Shown in pieces: positions 41,981-53,112 of a DNA stretch of 62,848 bases. Each line of letters opens with the position of its first letter. Position 1 is the stretch's first letter. Source of the stretch: Delftia acidovorans (lineage in GTDB: Bacteria > Pseudomonadota > Gammaproteobacteria > Burkholderiales > Burkholderiaceae_C); contig JAITUC010000001.1 in assembly GCA_031286585.1 (NCBI GenBank), forward strand, positions 1-62,848. Reading direction: 5' to 3'. The position numbers were made by a program, and so were the translations under genes. The notes below the pieces were generated by a model, which did no database searches, was not told the origin of the DNA, and was given only the letters and a program-made list of their open reading frames with translations.

Positions 41981-43714
41981 ATGCACACCGTTGAAATCGT
42001 CTTGCTCGTTTTGCTGCTGGGGGCACTGACCGGCATTGCCGCGCGCTATGTGCGCGCCATCCCGCTGCCGCTGATACAGATCGCCCTGGGAGCGCTGATC
42101 GCCTGGCCGCAAAAGGGCCTGCACATCGCCTTCGATCCCGAGCTGTTCCTGCTGCTGTTCATCCCGCCGCTGCTGTTCGCCGACGGCTGGCGCATCCCCA
42201 AGCGCGAGTTCTTCTCGCTGTACCGCCCCATCCTGCGCCTGGCGCTGGGCCTGGTGCTGTTCACGGTGGTGGGGCTGGGCTGGCTGATCCACTGGCTGGT
42301 GCCCGGCATGCCGCTGACCGTGGCCTTCGCGCTGGCCGCCGTGGTCTCGCCCACCGATGCCGTGGCCGTCTCGGCCATCACGCGCAACCTGGGCATGCCC
42401 GAGAAGACCATGCACATCCTCGAAGGCGAGTCCCTGCTCAACGATGCCTCGGGCCTGGTGGCGCTGAAGTTCGCCATTGCCGCCACGCTGACCGGCCTGT
42501 TCTCGTGGACCGAGGTGGCCAAGGAATTCATGTGGATGGCCCTGGGCGGCCTGGGCGTGGGAACGCTGATCGGCTGGGGCTTTTCCTATGCGCGCAGCAC
42601 CATCACGCGCCGCCTGGGCGACGTGGCGGCCACGCAGATGGTGCTGCTGCTGATCCTGCTGCCGTTCGCGGCCTACATCGTGGGCGAGAAGATCGGCGTG
42701 TCGGGCATCCTGTCGGCCGTGGCCGCGGGCATCGCCACCAACTTCGCCGACCTGGAGCGCAGCAGCTACATCAGCGAGCGGCTGCAGACCGAGGGCACCT
42801 GGAGCATGGTCGAGGCCTCGTTCAACGGCGCCATCTTCCTGCTGCTGGGCCTGCAACTGCCCTCCATCATCGGCGTGACGCTGCACGATGCGGGCAGCGA
42901 GTGGTGGGTGCTGGTGGGCTATGTGGTGATCATCTCCAGCGCGCTGCTGCTGATGCGCTGGATCTGGCTGACCCTGGGCGTGCAGCGCAGCCTGGCTCGC
43001 GCCCACTTCCAGGGAAAGATGGCCGAGCGCCCTTCCCACCTGCTGAACCTGGCCACCACCATGGCCGGCATACGCGGCGCCGTGACGCTGGCCGGCGCGC
43101 TGTCCGTGCCCATGCTGCTGAACAACGGCCAGCCCTTTCCGGGCCGCGAGATGCTGATCTTCCTGGCCACCGGCACCATCTTGTTCACCCTGGTGCTGGG
43201 CAGCATCGCCCTGCCGCTGATCCTGCGCCGCATGCCCCAGCCCGGCGAGTCGCCCACGGTGCGCGAGGAACGCCTGGCGCGCGTGGCCGCCTGCCAGTCC
43301 GCCATCGGCGGGCTGACGCTGAGCGAGGAAGAGATCCAGGGCCATACGCCCGAATGGGTGGCCATGCACCAGGAGGTCATGGGCCACCTGACGCAGGAGT
43401 ACCGCAACCGCGTCCAGCTGCTGGACGACGGCAGCGGCACGGCCTCCAGCATCGAGATCCAGCGCGAGGCGCCCGAAGTCGTGCGCCAGCGCAAGCTGCG
43501 CTACCTGCTGGAGATCGAGCTGCGGCTGCGCTGCATCCATCAGGAGCGCGACACGCTCTACGCCGAGCGCCAGGCCCATCGCATCAACGACGAGTCGCTG
43601 CGCCGCCTGGTCAGCGAGCTGGACATGCAGGAGGTCTCGCTGCGCAAGCGCCTGGTCGTGGCGCGCCGTGCTGCGGCCTCGGCCGGTGCCGCGCCCGAGG
43701 GCGGCACGCCCTAG
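41981..43714 (+). CDS. Na+/H+ antiporter, CPA1 (NhaP/NHE) family
   Basis: A 577-residue antiporter: about twelve helices (1-410) followed by a long, charged cytoplasmic tail with coiled-coil propensity. Motifs [13 protein letters not shown] and [18 protein letters not shown] contain the essential ND/SPTDA residues of CPA1. It exports Na+ (or K+) for H+ and aids pH and salt balance. The start at 41981 follows GGGGAAAA. It is divergent from liuB and converges on the acyl-CoA synthetase gene. Confidence 0.9.
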   Translation: MHTVEIVLLVLLLGALTGIAARYVRAIPLPLIQIALGALIAWPQKGLHIAFDPELFLLLFIPPLLFADGWRIPKREFFSLYRPILRLALGLVLFTVVGLGWLIHWLVPGMPLTVAFALAAVVSPTDAVAVSAITRNLGMPEKTMHILEGESLLNDASGLVALKFAIAATLTGLFSWTEVAKEFMWMALGGLGVGTLIGWGFSYARSTITRRLGDVAATQMVLLLILLPFAAYIVGEKIGVSGILSAVAAGIATNFADLERSSYISERLQTEGTWSMVEASFNGAIFLLLGLQLPSIIGVTLHDAGSEWWVLVGYVVIISSALLLMRWIWLTLGVQRSLARAHFQGKMAERPSHLLNLATTMAGIRGAVTLAGALSVPMLLNNGQPFPGREMLIFLATGTILFTLVLGSIALPLILRRMPQPGESPTVREERLARVAACQSAIGGLTLSEEEIQGHTPEWVAMHQEVMGHLTQEYRNRVQLLDDGSGTASSIEIQREAPEVVRQRKLRYLLEIELRLRCIHQERDTLYAERQAHRINDESLRRLVSELDMQEVSLRKRLVVARRAAASAGAAPEGGTP

Positions 43715-43758
43715 GCGGCACGCGGTGGACAGCTGGCGGCAGCGCATGAAAGCAGCCT

Positions 43759-45477
<1,719 letters not shown>

Positions 45478-45612
45478 GCGTTGTCTCCTGTGTCGTCGGC
45501 GGCGCCTGGGACGGGCAAGGCAGTGGCCTGCCCCGTCACGGCAGCTATTGCGTGGCAGCATAAGGGCCAACCCCGAGCAGAACAGGCCACGAAGGTTGCA
45601 ATAATTGCCAGC

Positions 45613-46689
45613 ATGTTCACCCCTTCGCTGGTCAAGATCCCCCTGCCACAGGCCGCCGCCACCATGGCCTCGGCCCACCCTGCCGTGACGCCCATGGCCT
45701 TTGTCCAGGCCATCCTGCTGGCCTATGAGCGCCGCGGCATCAGCGCCCTGGACGCACTGGAAAAGGCACAAATCACGCCAGATTCGGTCAACGATGCCAC
45801 ACAGTGCATCACGGCACTGCAGATGGAGGCGCTGTCCGATGCCGCCATGCGCGAGCTCGACGACGAGGCCCTGGGCTGGTTCTCGCGCCGCCTGCCCTGG
45901 GGCAGCTACGGCATGCTGGCACGCGCCAGCATGGGCAGCGAGCAGCTGGGCCTGGCGCTGGCGCGCTGGTGCCGCCACCACGGCCTGCTGGCCGAGGACA
46001 TCCGCCTCACGCTGACGCAGGAAGACGGCGTTGCCACGCTGGCCATCGAGGAGCTGTCCACGCTGGGCGCCATGCGCGAGTTCTGCCTGCTGTCGGTGCT
46101 GCGCAATATCCACGGCCTGGCCAGCTGGTTCATCGACGAGCCGCTGCCGCTGCTGCGCGCCCGCTTCCCCTTCGAGCCTCCGCCGCATGCAGGCGTCTAC
46201 GGACTGCTGTTTCCGCCCGGCGAGGTGGAATTCGGCGCGGCCCGGGCCTGCCTGCAGTTCGACGAGCGCTTTCTGAGCATGCCGCTGACGCGTGACGAAG
46301 CCGCGCTGCAGCGCATGCTGCAGCGCGCCCTGCCGCTGCAGGTGCGCCCCTACCGGCGCGAGCGCCAACTGGTGCAGCGCGTGCGCCAGCTGCTGGCCGC
46401 CGACGCAGAATGCCTGCAGACCGCCGACACGCTGGCGCGCCAGCTGCACCTGTCCCAGCGCAGCCTGCACCGCCAGCTCAAGGAGGAAGGCGCCTCGCTG
46501 CAGGCCCTCAAGGACGAGGTGCGGCGCGAACGCGCCATCGGCCTGCTGCTGCGCACCAGCCGCCCCATCAAGCGCATCGCCCAGTCCTGCGGGTTTCTCA
46601 ACGACAAGAGCTTCATCCGCGCCTTCCGGCTGTGGACAGGGCTGTCACCCTCCGAATTCCGCAAGAGCGCGCGAGCCCGGCCCGAATGA
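45613..46689 (+). CDS. AraC-family transcriptional regulator
   Basis: A 358-residue regulator with an N-terminal arabinose-binding-like domain of the OruR/ArgR/MmsR type (about 30-230) and a C-terminal pair of HTH motifs (about 255-350; [21 protein letters not shown] and [23 protein letters not shown]). Upstream in-frame codons run antisense through the synthetase and are not real. It lies divergent from the acyl-CoA synthetase and is the probable regulator of fatty acid activation. A small dyad GCAAT-A-ATTGC precedes its start. Confidence 0.88.
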   Translation: MFTPSLVKIPLPQAAATMASAHPAVTPMAFVQAILLAYERRGISALDALEKAQITPDSVNDATQCITALQMEALSDAAMRELDDEALGWFSRRLPWGSYGMLARASMGSEQLGLALARWCRHHGLLAEDIRLTLTQEDGVATLAIEELSTLGAMREFCLLSVLRNIHGLASWFIDEPLPLLRARFPFEPPPHAGVYGLLFPPGEVEFGAARACLQFDERFLSMPLTRDEAALQRMLQRALPLQVRPYRRERQLVQRVRQLLAADAECLQTADTLARQLHLSQRSLHRQLKEEGASLQALKDEVRRERAIGLLLRTSRPIKRIAQSCGFLNDKSFIRAFRLWTGLSPSEFRKSARARPE

Positions 46690-46764
46690 GGGCCGCGCGC
46701 ATCCTGGCGCGTTTTGCATCCTGCGCGACAGCCGCCGTCCGCGCATCTGGCCTAGGCTTTGCGC

Positions 46765-47430
46765 ATGCACCATCTCCACCACTGCGTCAGCGCGCGCTCC
46801 TTCCGCGCGCTGTGGATGCTCGAGGAACTGCAGCTTCCCTACACGCTGCACATGCTGCCGTTTCCGCCGCGCGTGCTGCAGCGCAGCTACCTGGAGCTCA
46901 ACCCGCTGGGCACGGTGCCGCTGCTGCGCCACGGCGAGGCCAGGCTGACCGAGTCGGCCGCCATCTGCGAATACCTGGCCGCCCTGCATCCCGGGGCCGG
47001 CCTGTCCGTGCAGCCGCAGGAGGCGGACTTCGCGGCCTATCTCAACTGGCTGCACATGAGCGATGCCACGCTGACCTTCCCGCAGACACTGGTGCTGCGC
47101 TATGCGCACTTCGAGCCGGCCGAACGGCGCCAGCCCCAGGTGGCCCAGGACTACCAGCGCTGGTTCCTCGCGCGGCTGCGCGCCGTGGAGCAGGCCGTGG
47201 AGCAGCGCGACTGGGTCGCGGCAGACCGCTTCACCGCTGCCGACGTGGCCGTGGGCTATGCGCTGATGCTGTCGGCGCACCTGGAGATGGAGCTGCAATG
47301 GGGGCCTGCCACCCAGGCCTACTGGCAGCGCCTGCAGCGGCGGCCCGCCTTCCAGCGGGCGCTGCAGGCCGAGCAGCAGGCCGCGCGTGCACAGGCCGTG
47401 GACGAGACGCCTTCGCCGCGGCTGCGCTAG
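46765..47430 (+). CDS. Glutathione S-transferase family protein
   Basis: A 221-residue cytosolic GST. The N-terminal thioredoxin-like domain (HHCVSARSFRALWMLEELQLPY, then NPLGTVPLLRHGEARLTESAAICEYL with the glutathione-binding Glu-Ser) is followed by an all-helical C-terminal domain. The ATG at 46765 is preferred to an alternative TTG two codons upstream. Substrate not known. Confidence 0.88.
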   Translation: MHHLHHCVSARSFRALWMLEELQLPYTLHMLPFPPRVLQRSYLELNPLGTVPLLRHGEARLTESAAICEYLAALHPGAGLSVQPQEADFAAYLNWLHMSDATLTFPQTLVLRYAHFEPAERRQPQVAQDYQRWFLARLRAVEQAVEQRDWVAADRFTAADVAVGYALMLSAHLEMELQWGPATQAYWQRLQRRPAFQRALQAEQQAARAQAVDETPSPRLR

Positions 47431-47443
47431 GGCCGGCTCAAGC

Positions 47444-48136
47444 TCAAGCGCTGGCGCTGGCCTGCCCGATGGCGCGCAGCATGGCCGGCAGCTCGCCCAT
47501 GTCGCCGAACACGCAGCTGGCGCCGGCTTCGAGCAGTTGCTCGGCCGATGCGTGGCCCTGGTCGGCCGGGAAGTAGCCCCAGACCGTGGCGCCTGCGGCC
47601 ACGCCGGCGGTGACGCCAGTCACCGTGTCCTCGATGACCAGGCAGCGCGCCGGCTCCACGCCCAGAGCGGCGGCGGCGGCCAGGTACACATCGGGAAAGG
47701 GCTTGCTGCGCGGCAGCTCATGGCCGCTGAAGACGCGGCCCTCGAAATACGGTGCCATGCCGACCTGGGCCAGTTGCATCTCCACCTTGGCGCGGTCCGC
47801 GCCCGAGGCGCAGGCGATGCGGCCGGCGCACAGCGCATGGGATTCGCTGACGGCGGACAGCGCGCCGTCTATGGCCACCAGCTCGGCACGCAGCGCGGCG
47901 TTGCGGCGCTCGTAGAAGGCAGCCATCCATGCATCGGTCAGCGGCTTGCCGGTGCGCGCCTCGATCAGCGCGGCCTGGCTGCGCACGGTCTTGCCGATGA
48001 ATTCGCGCAGGCATTCCTCGGTGCTGATGGGCCAGCCCGATTCATTGAGCATGGTGCACAGCACGCGGTTGGTGATGGATTCACTGTCGACGAGCACGCC
48101 GTCACAGTCGAAGAGCACGGCCTCGAAAGCAGTCAT
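47444..48136 (-). CDS. HAD-superfamily phosphatase (beta-phosphoglucomutase/phosphoglycolate type)
   Basis: A 230-residue HAD hydrolase with a helical cap after motif I. The nucleophile region is FDCDGVLVDSE (D10, D12); motif III/IV is KPFPDVYLAAA and VIEDTVTGVTAGVAAG. It dephosphorylates a small sugar phosphate or related metabolite. It ends 13 bases from the convergent GST gene. A strong hairpin follows the lipoprotein gene upstream, so it is probably transcribed alone. Confidence 0.85.
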   Translation of the reverse strand: MTAFEAVLFDCDGVLVDSESITNRVLCTMLNESGWPISTEECLREFIGKTVRSQAALIEARTGKPLTDAWMAAFYERRNAALRAELVAIDGALSAVSESHALCAGRIACASGADRAKVEMQLAQVGMAPYFEGRVFSGHELPRSKPFPDVYLAAAAALGVEPARCLVIEDTVTGVTAGVAAGATVWGYFPADQGHASAEQLLEAGASCVFGDMGELPAMLRAIGQASASA

Positions 48137-48160
48137 GGATGGATTCTCGGAACAAACTGA

Positions 48161-48186
48161 GCAAGGGCGCCCTGGGGCGCCCTTGC
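48161..48186 (-). terminator. Strong hairpin between lipoprotein and HAD genes
   Basis: GCAAGGGCGCCC pairs perfectly with GGGCGCCCTTGC across 12 bp with a minimal loop. The trailing T tract on the minus strand is weak (CAGTTTGTT), so it may be a terminator or an mRNA-stabilising hairpin. Confidence 0.55.
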
Positions 48187-48235
48187 TGCGGAAAATGGCC
48201 GGATTATGCGCCGGCCACGCATGCCTGTGCCCTGC

Positions 48236-49285
48236 TCAGGGGAAGGAGGCACCGGCCAGCGGATGCACCATGCGCTTGACATTGCGCACCGAGATGGAAT
48301 GGAACTGGCCATCGTCGGTGACCACATCGCCAAATGCGAAGAAGCCTTCGGCCGCGTTGCGGTTGAACTGTTCCAGGCGCTGCGCGAGGCTGGCGTTGTT
48401 GGACACGGATTCGAGGCGGTACTCGATGGCGCCCTGCTGGTCGCCGCTCTTTTCGTACAGTTGCACGCCTTCGGTATTGCCGCGCAGCACCAGGGCGCCG
48501 CGCAGCAGGTGGCCCTTGGCCCCCATCTCGTCCAGGCGCTGCTTCAGCGCCGTGCCGTTGGCCATGCCGAAGGGCGCGGCCAGGGCGAACACCGCGTACT
48601 CGAAGGCCGGCGCCTTGGAGTCCTTGACGTAGAGGTTGAACATCTCGTTGCCCGAGATCAGCGGGCCCATGTAGCGGAAACCCCGGCCGCTCATCTCGGC
48701 CAGTTGCTGCGTGAAGCCGGACGTGTCCAGCGCACCCACGGCGGGGCGCGTCTCGTAGCTGTAGGTGGCGGCGGCGCTGCTGCTGCGCACATAGAGGTTG
48801 CGCAGGTCCTGCGTGCTGCTGGGGAACGCCATGCCCGACTTGTAGAGGTAGCCTTGCGCACCCTGCGCATTGAGCTGGGCCACCAGGGCCGAGACGCCCG
48901 CCACATCGGGCACCATGCGGTAGTCCAGGCGCGTGCCGGCGTGGGCCGTGTCGGTGACGTAGAAGTCACCGATGGGAACGGGGAAGGTGGCGCCGCCCAC
49001 CGCCAGGCTGTAGGTGAACGCATAGCCCTGGCTGCCCAGCGAGTTCATGGCCGACAGGGCCGCGTCGAAGTTCTCCGCACCGGTCTCCATGCGGTACTGG
49101 CCGGTCACCGGCGTGGGCGTGCCGCCGGGGTTGCCGGGCGTACCGGGGTTGCCAGGATTTCCGCCATTGCCGGGATCTCCGCCGCCCGGTTCTCCCGATC
49201 CACCACCACCGCCGCCGCCACAGGCGGCCAGGGCTCCCAGAAGCATCAATGCCGCGCTGCGGCGCGTGAGCTGTACCATCTTCAT
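48236..49285 (-). CDS. Lipoprotein with a Gly/Pro/Asn-rich linker and five internal repeats
   Basis: A 349-residue lipoprotein of unknown function. The lipobox is LGALAAC (C22), followed by a flexible linker at 23-60 rich in Gly, Pro and Asn. The rest shows five units of about 45-60 residues, at about 63-123, 124-178, 182-231, 236-291 and 295-338. Each carries an alpha-helical L-x-x-(L/M)-x-x-x-G-x-x-G-(Y/F) element (for example LNAQGAQGY, LAEMSGRGF, LDEMGAKGH) and a later strand like LYVRSS or LYVKDS. The architecture suggests an envelope-anchored repeat protein. AAGGGGAG is well placed before ATG 49285. No known family recognised. Confidence 0.7.
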   Translation of the reverse strand: MKMVQLTRRSAALMLLGALAACGGGGGGGSGEPGGGDPGNGGNPGNPGTPGNPGGTPTPVTGQYRMETGAENFDAALSAMNSLGSQGYAFTYSLAVGGATFPVPIGDFYVTDTAHAGTRLDYRMVPDVAGVSALVAQLNAQGAQGYLYKSGMAFPSSTQDLRNLYVRSSSAAATYSYETRPAVGALDTSGFTQQLAEMSGRGFRYMGPLISGNEMFNLYVKDSKAPAFEYAVFALAAPFGMANGTALKQRLDEMGAKGHLLRGALVLRGNTEGVQLYEKSGDQQGAIEYRLESVSNNASLAQRLEQFNRNAAEGFFAFGDVVTDDGQFHSISVRNVKRMVHPLAGASFP

Positions 49286-49378
49286 GACTATCTCCCCTTC
49301 TCGTTGAATACATGCCCGTTCCATTGCGGAATCTCAGGGCATCGGCGGCGATTTTGGGGAGTTGGCCGACATCCGGTC

Positions 49379-49396
49379 ACCCCCCGGCCGGGGGGT
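49379..49396. promoter_or_regulatory. 18-bp perfect GC palindrome, likely response-regulator operator
   Basis: ACCCCCCGGCCGGGGGGT is self-complementary and lies in the divergent spacer between the lipoprotein (start 49285) and the LuxR response regulator (start 49474). A second small dyad GTAA-TCG-TTAC follows at 49395-49405. A C6/G6 dyad like this fits binding by a LuxR-type dimer; the regulator is inferred from position. Confidence 0.55.
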
Positions 49397-49473
49397 AATC
49401 GTTACGATGTGCGCAAGGTGTATCCGGGCGCGCCCTGGCGCTCCAGCCCTTTCGACATGCCTTCGCGCAGACC

Positions 49474-50211
49474 ATGCACAGCCACCCCCTCCTCACCGAT
49501 TCCTCCTGTCTCCAATCGGGGCGCTATGCCCTGGTGATCGACGACCACCCGCTGACCGCCATGGGCGTGTCCGAGTTCCTGAAACAATTCGGCCTGTCCG
49601 AAGTCCATGCCGTGGCCGATGCGGGCGAAGGCCTGCAGTGCATGGCCGGCAGGGGATCGCCGCACCTGGCCATCGTGGATTTCTGGCTGGGTGCCAGCGC
49701 AGGCACGGACGTGGTGCGCGAAATCCGCACGCTGGCGCCCGCCTGCCGCGTGCTCATGACCAGCGGCGACACGCATGGCGCGATTGCCCTGAAGGCACGC
49801 GCGGCGGGGGCCCATGGCTTTGTACTGAAGTCGCAGCCGCCGCAGGTGCTGGAGCAGGCCCTGGCGGCCCTGCTGCGCGGCGAGACCTGGTTCCCAGCCG
49901 CCCCGCTGTCGCCACAGGCGCCGGGCGGCGCCCATGCCATCCGCATGACGGCGGCCGAGCTGGGCCTTACCCCGCGCCAGGCCCAGGTGCTGGACCTGGT
50001 GCTGCGCGGCCTGCCCAATCCCAGCATTGCGCAGTTGCTGCACCTGTCGCCGCACACGGTGAAGGAGCATGTGGCGGGCGCACTGCAGCGCCTGGGCGTG
50101 CACAGCCGCATCGACGCCATCACGCGCATGCAGGGCATTGCGCTGGAACTGCCGCCCTCCGTCCCCCCGACCGATACGGTTCAGGCGCCGGCCACGGCCA
50201 GCCTGCGCTGA
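49474..50211 (+). CDS. LuxR-type (NarL/FixJ) response regulator
   Basis: A 245-residue regulator. The receiver domain has acidic pair D23/D24 (VIDDH), phospho-acceptor D69 (AIVDFWLG), S97 and K119 (FVLKS). The LuxR helix-turn-helix at about 155-220 includes LTPRQAQVLDLVLRGLPNPSIAQLLHLSPHTVKEHVAGALQRLG-like residues. Its partner is the hybrid kinase encoded convergently; their coding tails overlap by 31 bp. The start has no strong ribosome site. It is likely autoregulated through the palindrome at 49379. Confidence 0.9.
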   Translation: MHSHPLLTDSSCLQSGRYALVIDDHPLTAMGVSEFLKQFGLSEVHAVADAGEGLQCMAGRGSPHLAIVDFWLGASAGTDVVREIRTLAPACRVLMTSGDTHGAIALKARAAGAHGFVLKSQPPQVLEQALAALLRGETWFPAAPLSPQAPGGAHAIRMTAAELGLTPRQAQVLDLVLRGLPNPSIAQLLHLSPHTVKEHVAGALQRLGVHSRIDAITRMQGIALELPPSVPPTDTVQAPATASLR

Positions 50212-52049
50212 AGCAAGGCCAGCAGCGCCAGCGGGTCCACTGGCTTGCGCAGCAGCAGGTAGCCCAGTTCCTGCGCCTCCCGCTCCAGCGCCGGTGACGG
50301 CTCGCCACTGAGCAGGGCGCCCGCCGCCTGAGGCGCTTGCGCCAGCACGTTCTGCAGCAGCGCAAAGCCGTTCTCGCCCTGGGCCAGATGGTGGTCGCAC
50401 AGCACGAAATCGGGATGCTGCCCCGCCGCCAGCCAGTCGGCCACCTCGCGGCCCGTGGCGGCCACATCCACCTGCAACCCCCAATCGCGCAGCAGGCCGG
50501 CCAGGGCCCGCGCCACCTGCGCATCGTCATCGACCACCCAGCACCGGCCCTGTAGCAGGGGCGGCCGGGACTGTACCTGTCCCTGCGGTTCATCAGACGG
50601 TCCCTCGGACTGCGGCAAGGCCGCCTGCACATTCAGGCTGGACGGCAGTTGCAGCCAGAAGCAGGAACCCCGCCCGGGCGTGGACAGCAGGCCGTGGTCC
50701 ACGCCCATGCGCCGCGCGGCTGCGGCCACGACGGCCAGGCCCAGGCCCTGGCTGCTCACGCCGGGCAGGCGGTCGGTGGCGGACTGCACAGCGTGCTCCG
50801 GGACCCGGACAGCCTGCCCGGACCGTGCGCGGAAGTGGGGCGCAAAGACATGGGGCCGGTCTTCGGCCGCAATGCCCAGGCCCGTGTCCCAGACCTCGAT
50901 GCGCCAGCCCCCGCCATGCACGCGGGCGGCCAGCAGCACGCCGCCACGCTGGGTGTAGCGCAGGGCGTTGTGCAGCAGGTTGAACACCATCTGGCGCAGC
51001 AGGGCCTCGTCGGCACGCACCAGGCTGTCCATGCCGCGCGCCACGCGCCAGCGCAGCACCAGCCCGCGCTGGCGTGCCTCGGCCGCGAACAGGCGCGTGG
51101 CATCGCCCAGCAGAATGCGCAGGTCCATCACCTGGGCGCGCAGTTCCCAGGTGCCGTTTTCCAGCCGCGACAGGTCCAGCAGGTCGTTGCACATGGTTCC
51201 CAGCGACTGGGCGCAGGCCTGGGCATCGTCGAGCACCCCCGCCAGTGCGCCGTCGGCATTGCGCTGGCGGGCGGTTTCCACCAGCAGGCCCAGCGCGTGC
51301 AGCGGCTGGCGCAGGTCATGGCTGGCTGCCGAGAGGAAGCGGCTCTTGGCCTCCAGCGCCTGTTCGGCCTGCTCCTTGGCGGCCAGGTAGCGCTCGGCCA
51401 GCAGCTGGCGGTCACGCTCCTGCGCCCATTGCTGCAGCATGAGCTGGCGCGCACCCCAGGCATGGCGCGCGATGGTGGCGCCATACAGCATGAGCAGCGG
51501 CAGCAGGTACAGGCCCCTGTTCGGGAAGTACCAGACCACGGCCAGCAGCATGGCGCCGTACAGCACGCCGAAGAAGCGCTTGAATACGGCAGAGGCCGGC
51601 GCCAGGAAGGTGGCGGCCGAGGCCACGACGCCGCACAGCACCAGGTAGATGAAAAGCCGGAATTCATGGCCGCTGCCATGGGTCAGCGGTATCGCCAGCG
51701 CCCAGGAACCGGCGTTGAGCAGGGCCATGCGGCCCATCACGCGCTCCCAGCGCTGCAGCCGCGCCGGCAACTCGGCCGACGGCACGGCAGCACCCAGGTC
51801 CCGGCGCAACTGGCGCCGCAAACCGACGAAGACGCAGGCCATGAACGCCATGCCCAGCCACCACAGCAGCAGCGGCGCCTGGAAGGCGCCCGTTTCGTGC
51901 CGCTGCAGCCAGACCACGATGCCGGGGATGATGAGGGCCGCCGCCTCGGACGAGCCCCGCGATGCGATGGACAGCAGCAGCCGCTGGCGCTGCTGCAGTT
52001 TCCACAGCGGCTCCGCAGGGCCGCCGCCGTGCTCAGAACTGGTCGCCAT
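50181..52049 (-). CDS. Membrane hybrid sensor histidine kinase with C-terminal receiver
   Basis: A 622-residue kinase: six predicted membrane helices (about 35-190) without a large periplasmic domain, a coiled coil (about 200-235), HisKA with phospho-acceptor H244 ([14 protein letters not shown]), an ATPase domain (N, G1 [11 protein letters not shown]2-like SQGLGLAV), and a receiver (about 510-620; VVDDDAQ and VLCDHHL). The ligand is unknown; a membrane-bound signal or quinone state is possible given the lack of a periplasmic sensor. The start at 52049 lies 17 bases inside the upstream YchJ gene; further upstream Mets are in YchJ-coding DNA. Confidence 0.87.
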   Translation of the reverse strand: MATSSEHGGGPAEPLWKLQQRQRLLLSIASRGSSEAAALIIPGIVVWLQRHETGAFQAPLLLWWLGMAFMACVFVGLRRQLRRDLGAAVPSAELPARLQRWERVMGRMALLNAGSWALAIPLTHGSGHEFRLFIYLVLCGVVASAATFLAPASAVFKRFFGVLYGAMLLAVVWYFPNRGLYLLPLLMLYGATIARHAWGARQLMLQQWAQERDRQLLAERYLAAKEQAEQALEAKSRFLSAASHDLRQPLHALGLLVETARQRNADGALAGVLDDAQACAQSLGTMCNDLLDLSRLENGTWELRAQVMDLRILLGDATRLFAAEARQRGLVLRWRVARGMDSLVRADEALLRQMVFNLLHNALRYTQRGGVLLAARVHGGGWRIEVWDTGLGIAAEDRPHVFAPHFRARSGQAVRVPEHAVQSATDRLPGVSSQGLGLAVVAAAARRMGVDHGLLSTPGRGSCFWLQLPSSLNVQAALPQSEGPSDEPQGQVQSRPPLLQGRCWVVDDDAQVARALAGLLRDWGLQVDVAATGREVADWLAAGQHPDFVLCDHHLAQGENGFALLQNVLAQAPQAAGALLSGEPSPALEREAQELGYLLLRKPVDPLALLALLQRRLAVAGA

Positions 52050-52446
52050 CCACGTAGAGCCAGCGCCCGGCTTCGCGCACGAAACGGCTGCGCTCATGCA
52101 GGCGCACAGCGCGGCCGCCCACGCGGTAGCGCGCGACGAATTCCACCTCGGCGCGGTCATCGCCCGTGCTGCGGAAGTCCTTGATGGCCAGGCCCAGCCA
52201 GCGTGCGGCGGGGTCGAAATCCAGCGTGGCCGGACGCTGGCCGGCATGCCAGGTGGCCAGCAGATAGGCCGCGTCCTTGCGCACGAAGGCGCTGTAGCGC
52301 GAGCGCATCAGCGCCTGGGCGTCGGGCGCGGGGCAGTCGTCGAAATGGTCCAGGTAGCGGCCGCAGCAGGCATCGAAGGCCAGGGGCCGGCCCTTGGCAT
52401 CCTGGAGGCCGCAGGGGCAGGCCGGGGAGGTGGCGACAGCGCTCAT
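52033..52446 (-). CDS. YchJ-family SEC-C protein (UPF0225)
   Basis: A 137-residue protein with an N-terminal metal-binding CPCG-x-CCGRYLD cluster (PACPCG and FDACCGRYL), then the YchJ core [21 protein letters not shown] and [30 protein letters not shown]-like zinc motif suggests interaction with translation or secretion partners; function is not established. It overlaps the kinase start by 17 bases and may be co-transcribed with it. Confidence 0.87.
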   Translation of the reverse strand: MSAVATSPACPCGLQDAKGRPLAFDACCGRYLDHFDDCPAPDAQALMRSRYSAFVRKDAAYLLATWHAGQRPATLDFDPAARWLGLAIKDFRSTGDDRAEVEFVARYRVGGRAVRLHERSRFVREAGRWLYVDGDQF

Positions 52447-52594
52447 AGAGGCTGGCCCTGCGGAACTTGCGGGAGGACGGCGCGGGAGCAGGAATGCATG
52501 TCAGTCACGGCCGCCTTGCTGCGACCGGGTTCTTGATGGAGGACAGGCGGGCCATGATACTGACCGCGGGCCCTCGGGCCTGTAAGGAGAGGCC

Positions 52595-53092
52595 ATGTTT
52601 TCAATGTCGGTCCCGTGGTGGGAGTTCGTGGTGCGCGGCATCGCCGTGTACCTGTTTTTGCTGGTGTTCCTGCGCCTGACGGGGCGGCGCCAGACGGGGC
52701 AGTACGCGCCGTTCGACCTGGTGCTGCTGCTCATCCTGTCGAATGCAGTGCAGAACTCCATGAATGCCGGGGACAACTCGCTGATCGGCGGCATGGTCTC
52801 GGCCTCCACGCTGATCCTGTGCCATCTGCTGCTGTCCTGGCTGACCTTTCGCTTCCCGGCGCTGGAGCGGCTGGTGGACGGCAAGGCCCAGGCCCTGATC
52901 AGCAATGGCCACCTGAACAAGGACCTGATGCGCGAGGAGCGCATCACGCGCGACGACATCGAGGCCGCGCTGCGCGCAGGCGGCTGCCTGCACCTCAGAG
53001 AGGTGGAGCGCGCCACGCTGGAGACCGACGGCAGCATCACCGTCGTCCTGCGCCGCCGCGACAGCGAGAACGACGGCGATCCGCCGGTGTGA
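52595..53092 (+). CDS. DUF421 membrane protein (YetF/YcaP family)
   Basis: A 165-residue protein: two or three N-terminal membrane helices (about 8-90, with FLRLTGRRQTGQYAPFDLVLLLILSN) and a small cytoplasmic domain with GKAQALISNGHLNKDLMREERITRDDIEAALR. This is the usual DUF421 arrangement. Function unknown; homologues in Bacillus affect envelope or spore properties. AAGGAGAGG precedes the ATG. It is divergent from ychJ and converges on the hydrolase gene. Confidence 0.87.
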   Translation: MFSMSVPWWEFVVRGIAVYLFLLVFLRLTGRRQTGQYAPFDLVLLLILSNAVQNSMNAGDNSLIGGMVSASTLILCHLLLSWLTFRFPALERLVDGKAQALISNGHLNKDLMREERITRDDIEAALRAGGCLHLREVERATLETDGSITVVLRRRDSENDGDPPV

Positions 53093-53112
53093 CCCCTGCC
53101 CGGCAGGCTCCG

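Noticed and set aside
49047..49307. Pro/Gly-rich short plus-strand frame over the lipoprotein linker
   Set aside because: It is the antisense of the Gly/Pro/Asn codons of the lipoprotein linker, with no ribosome site.
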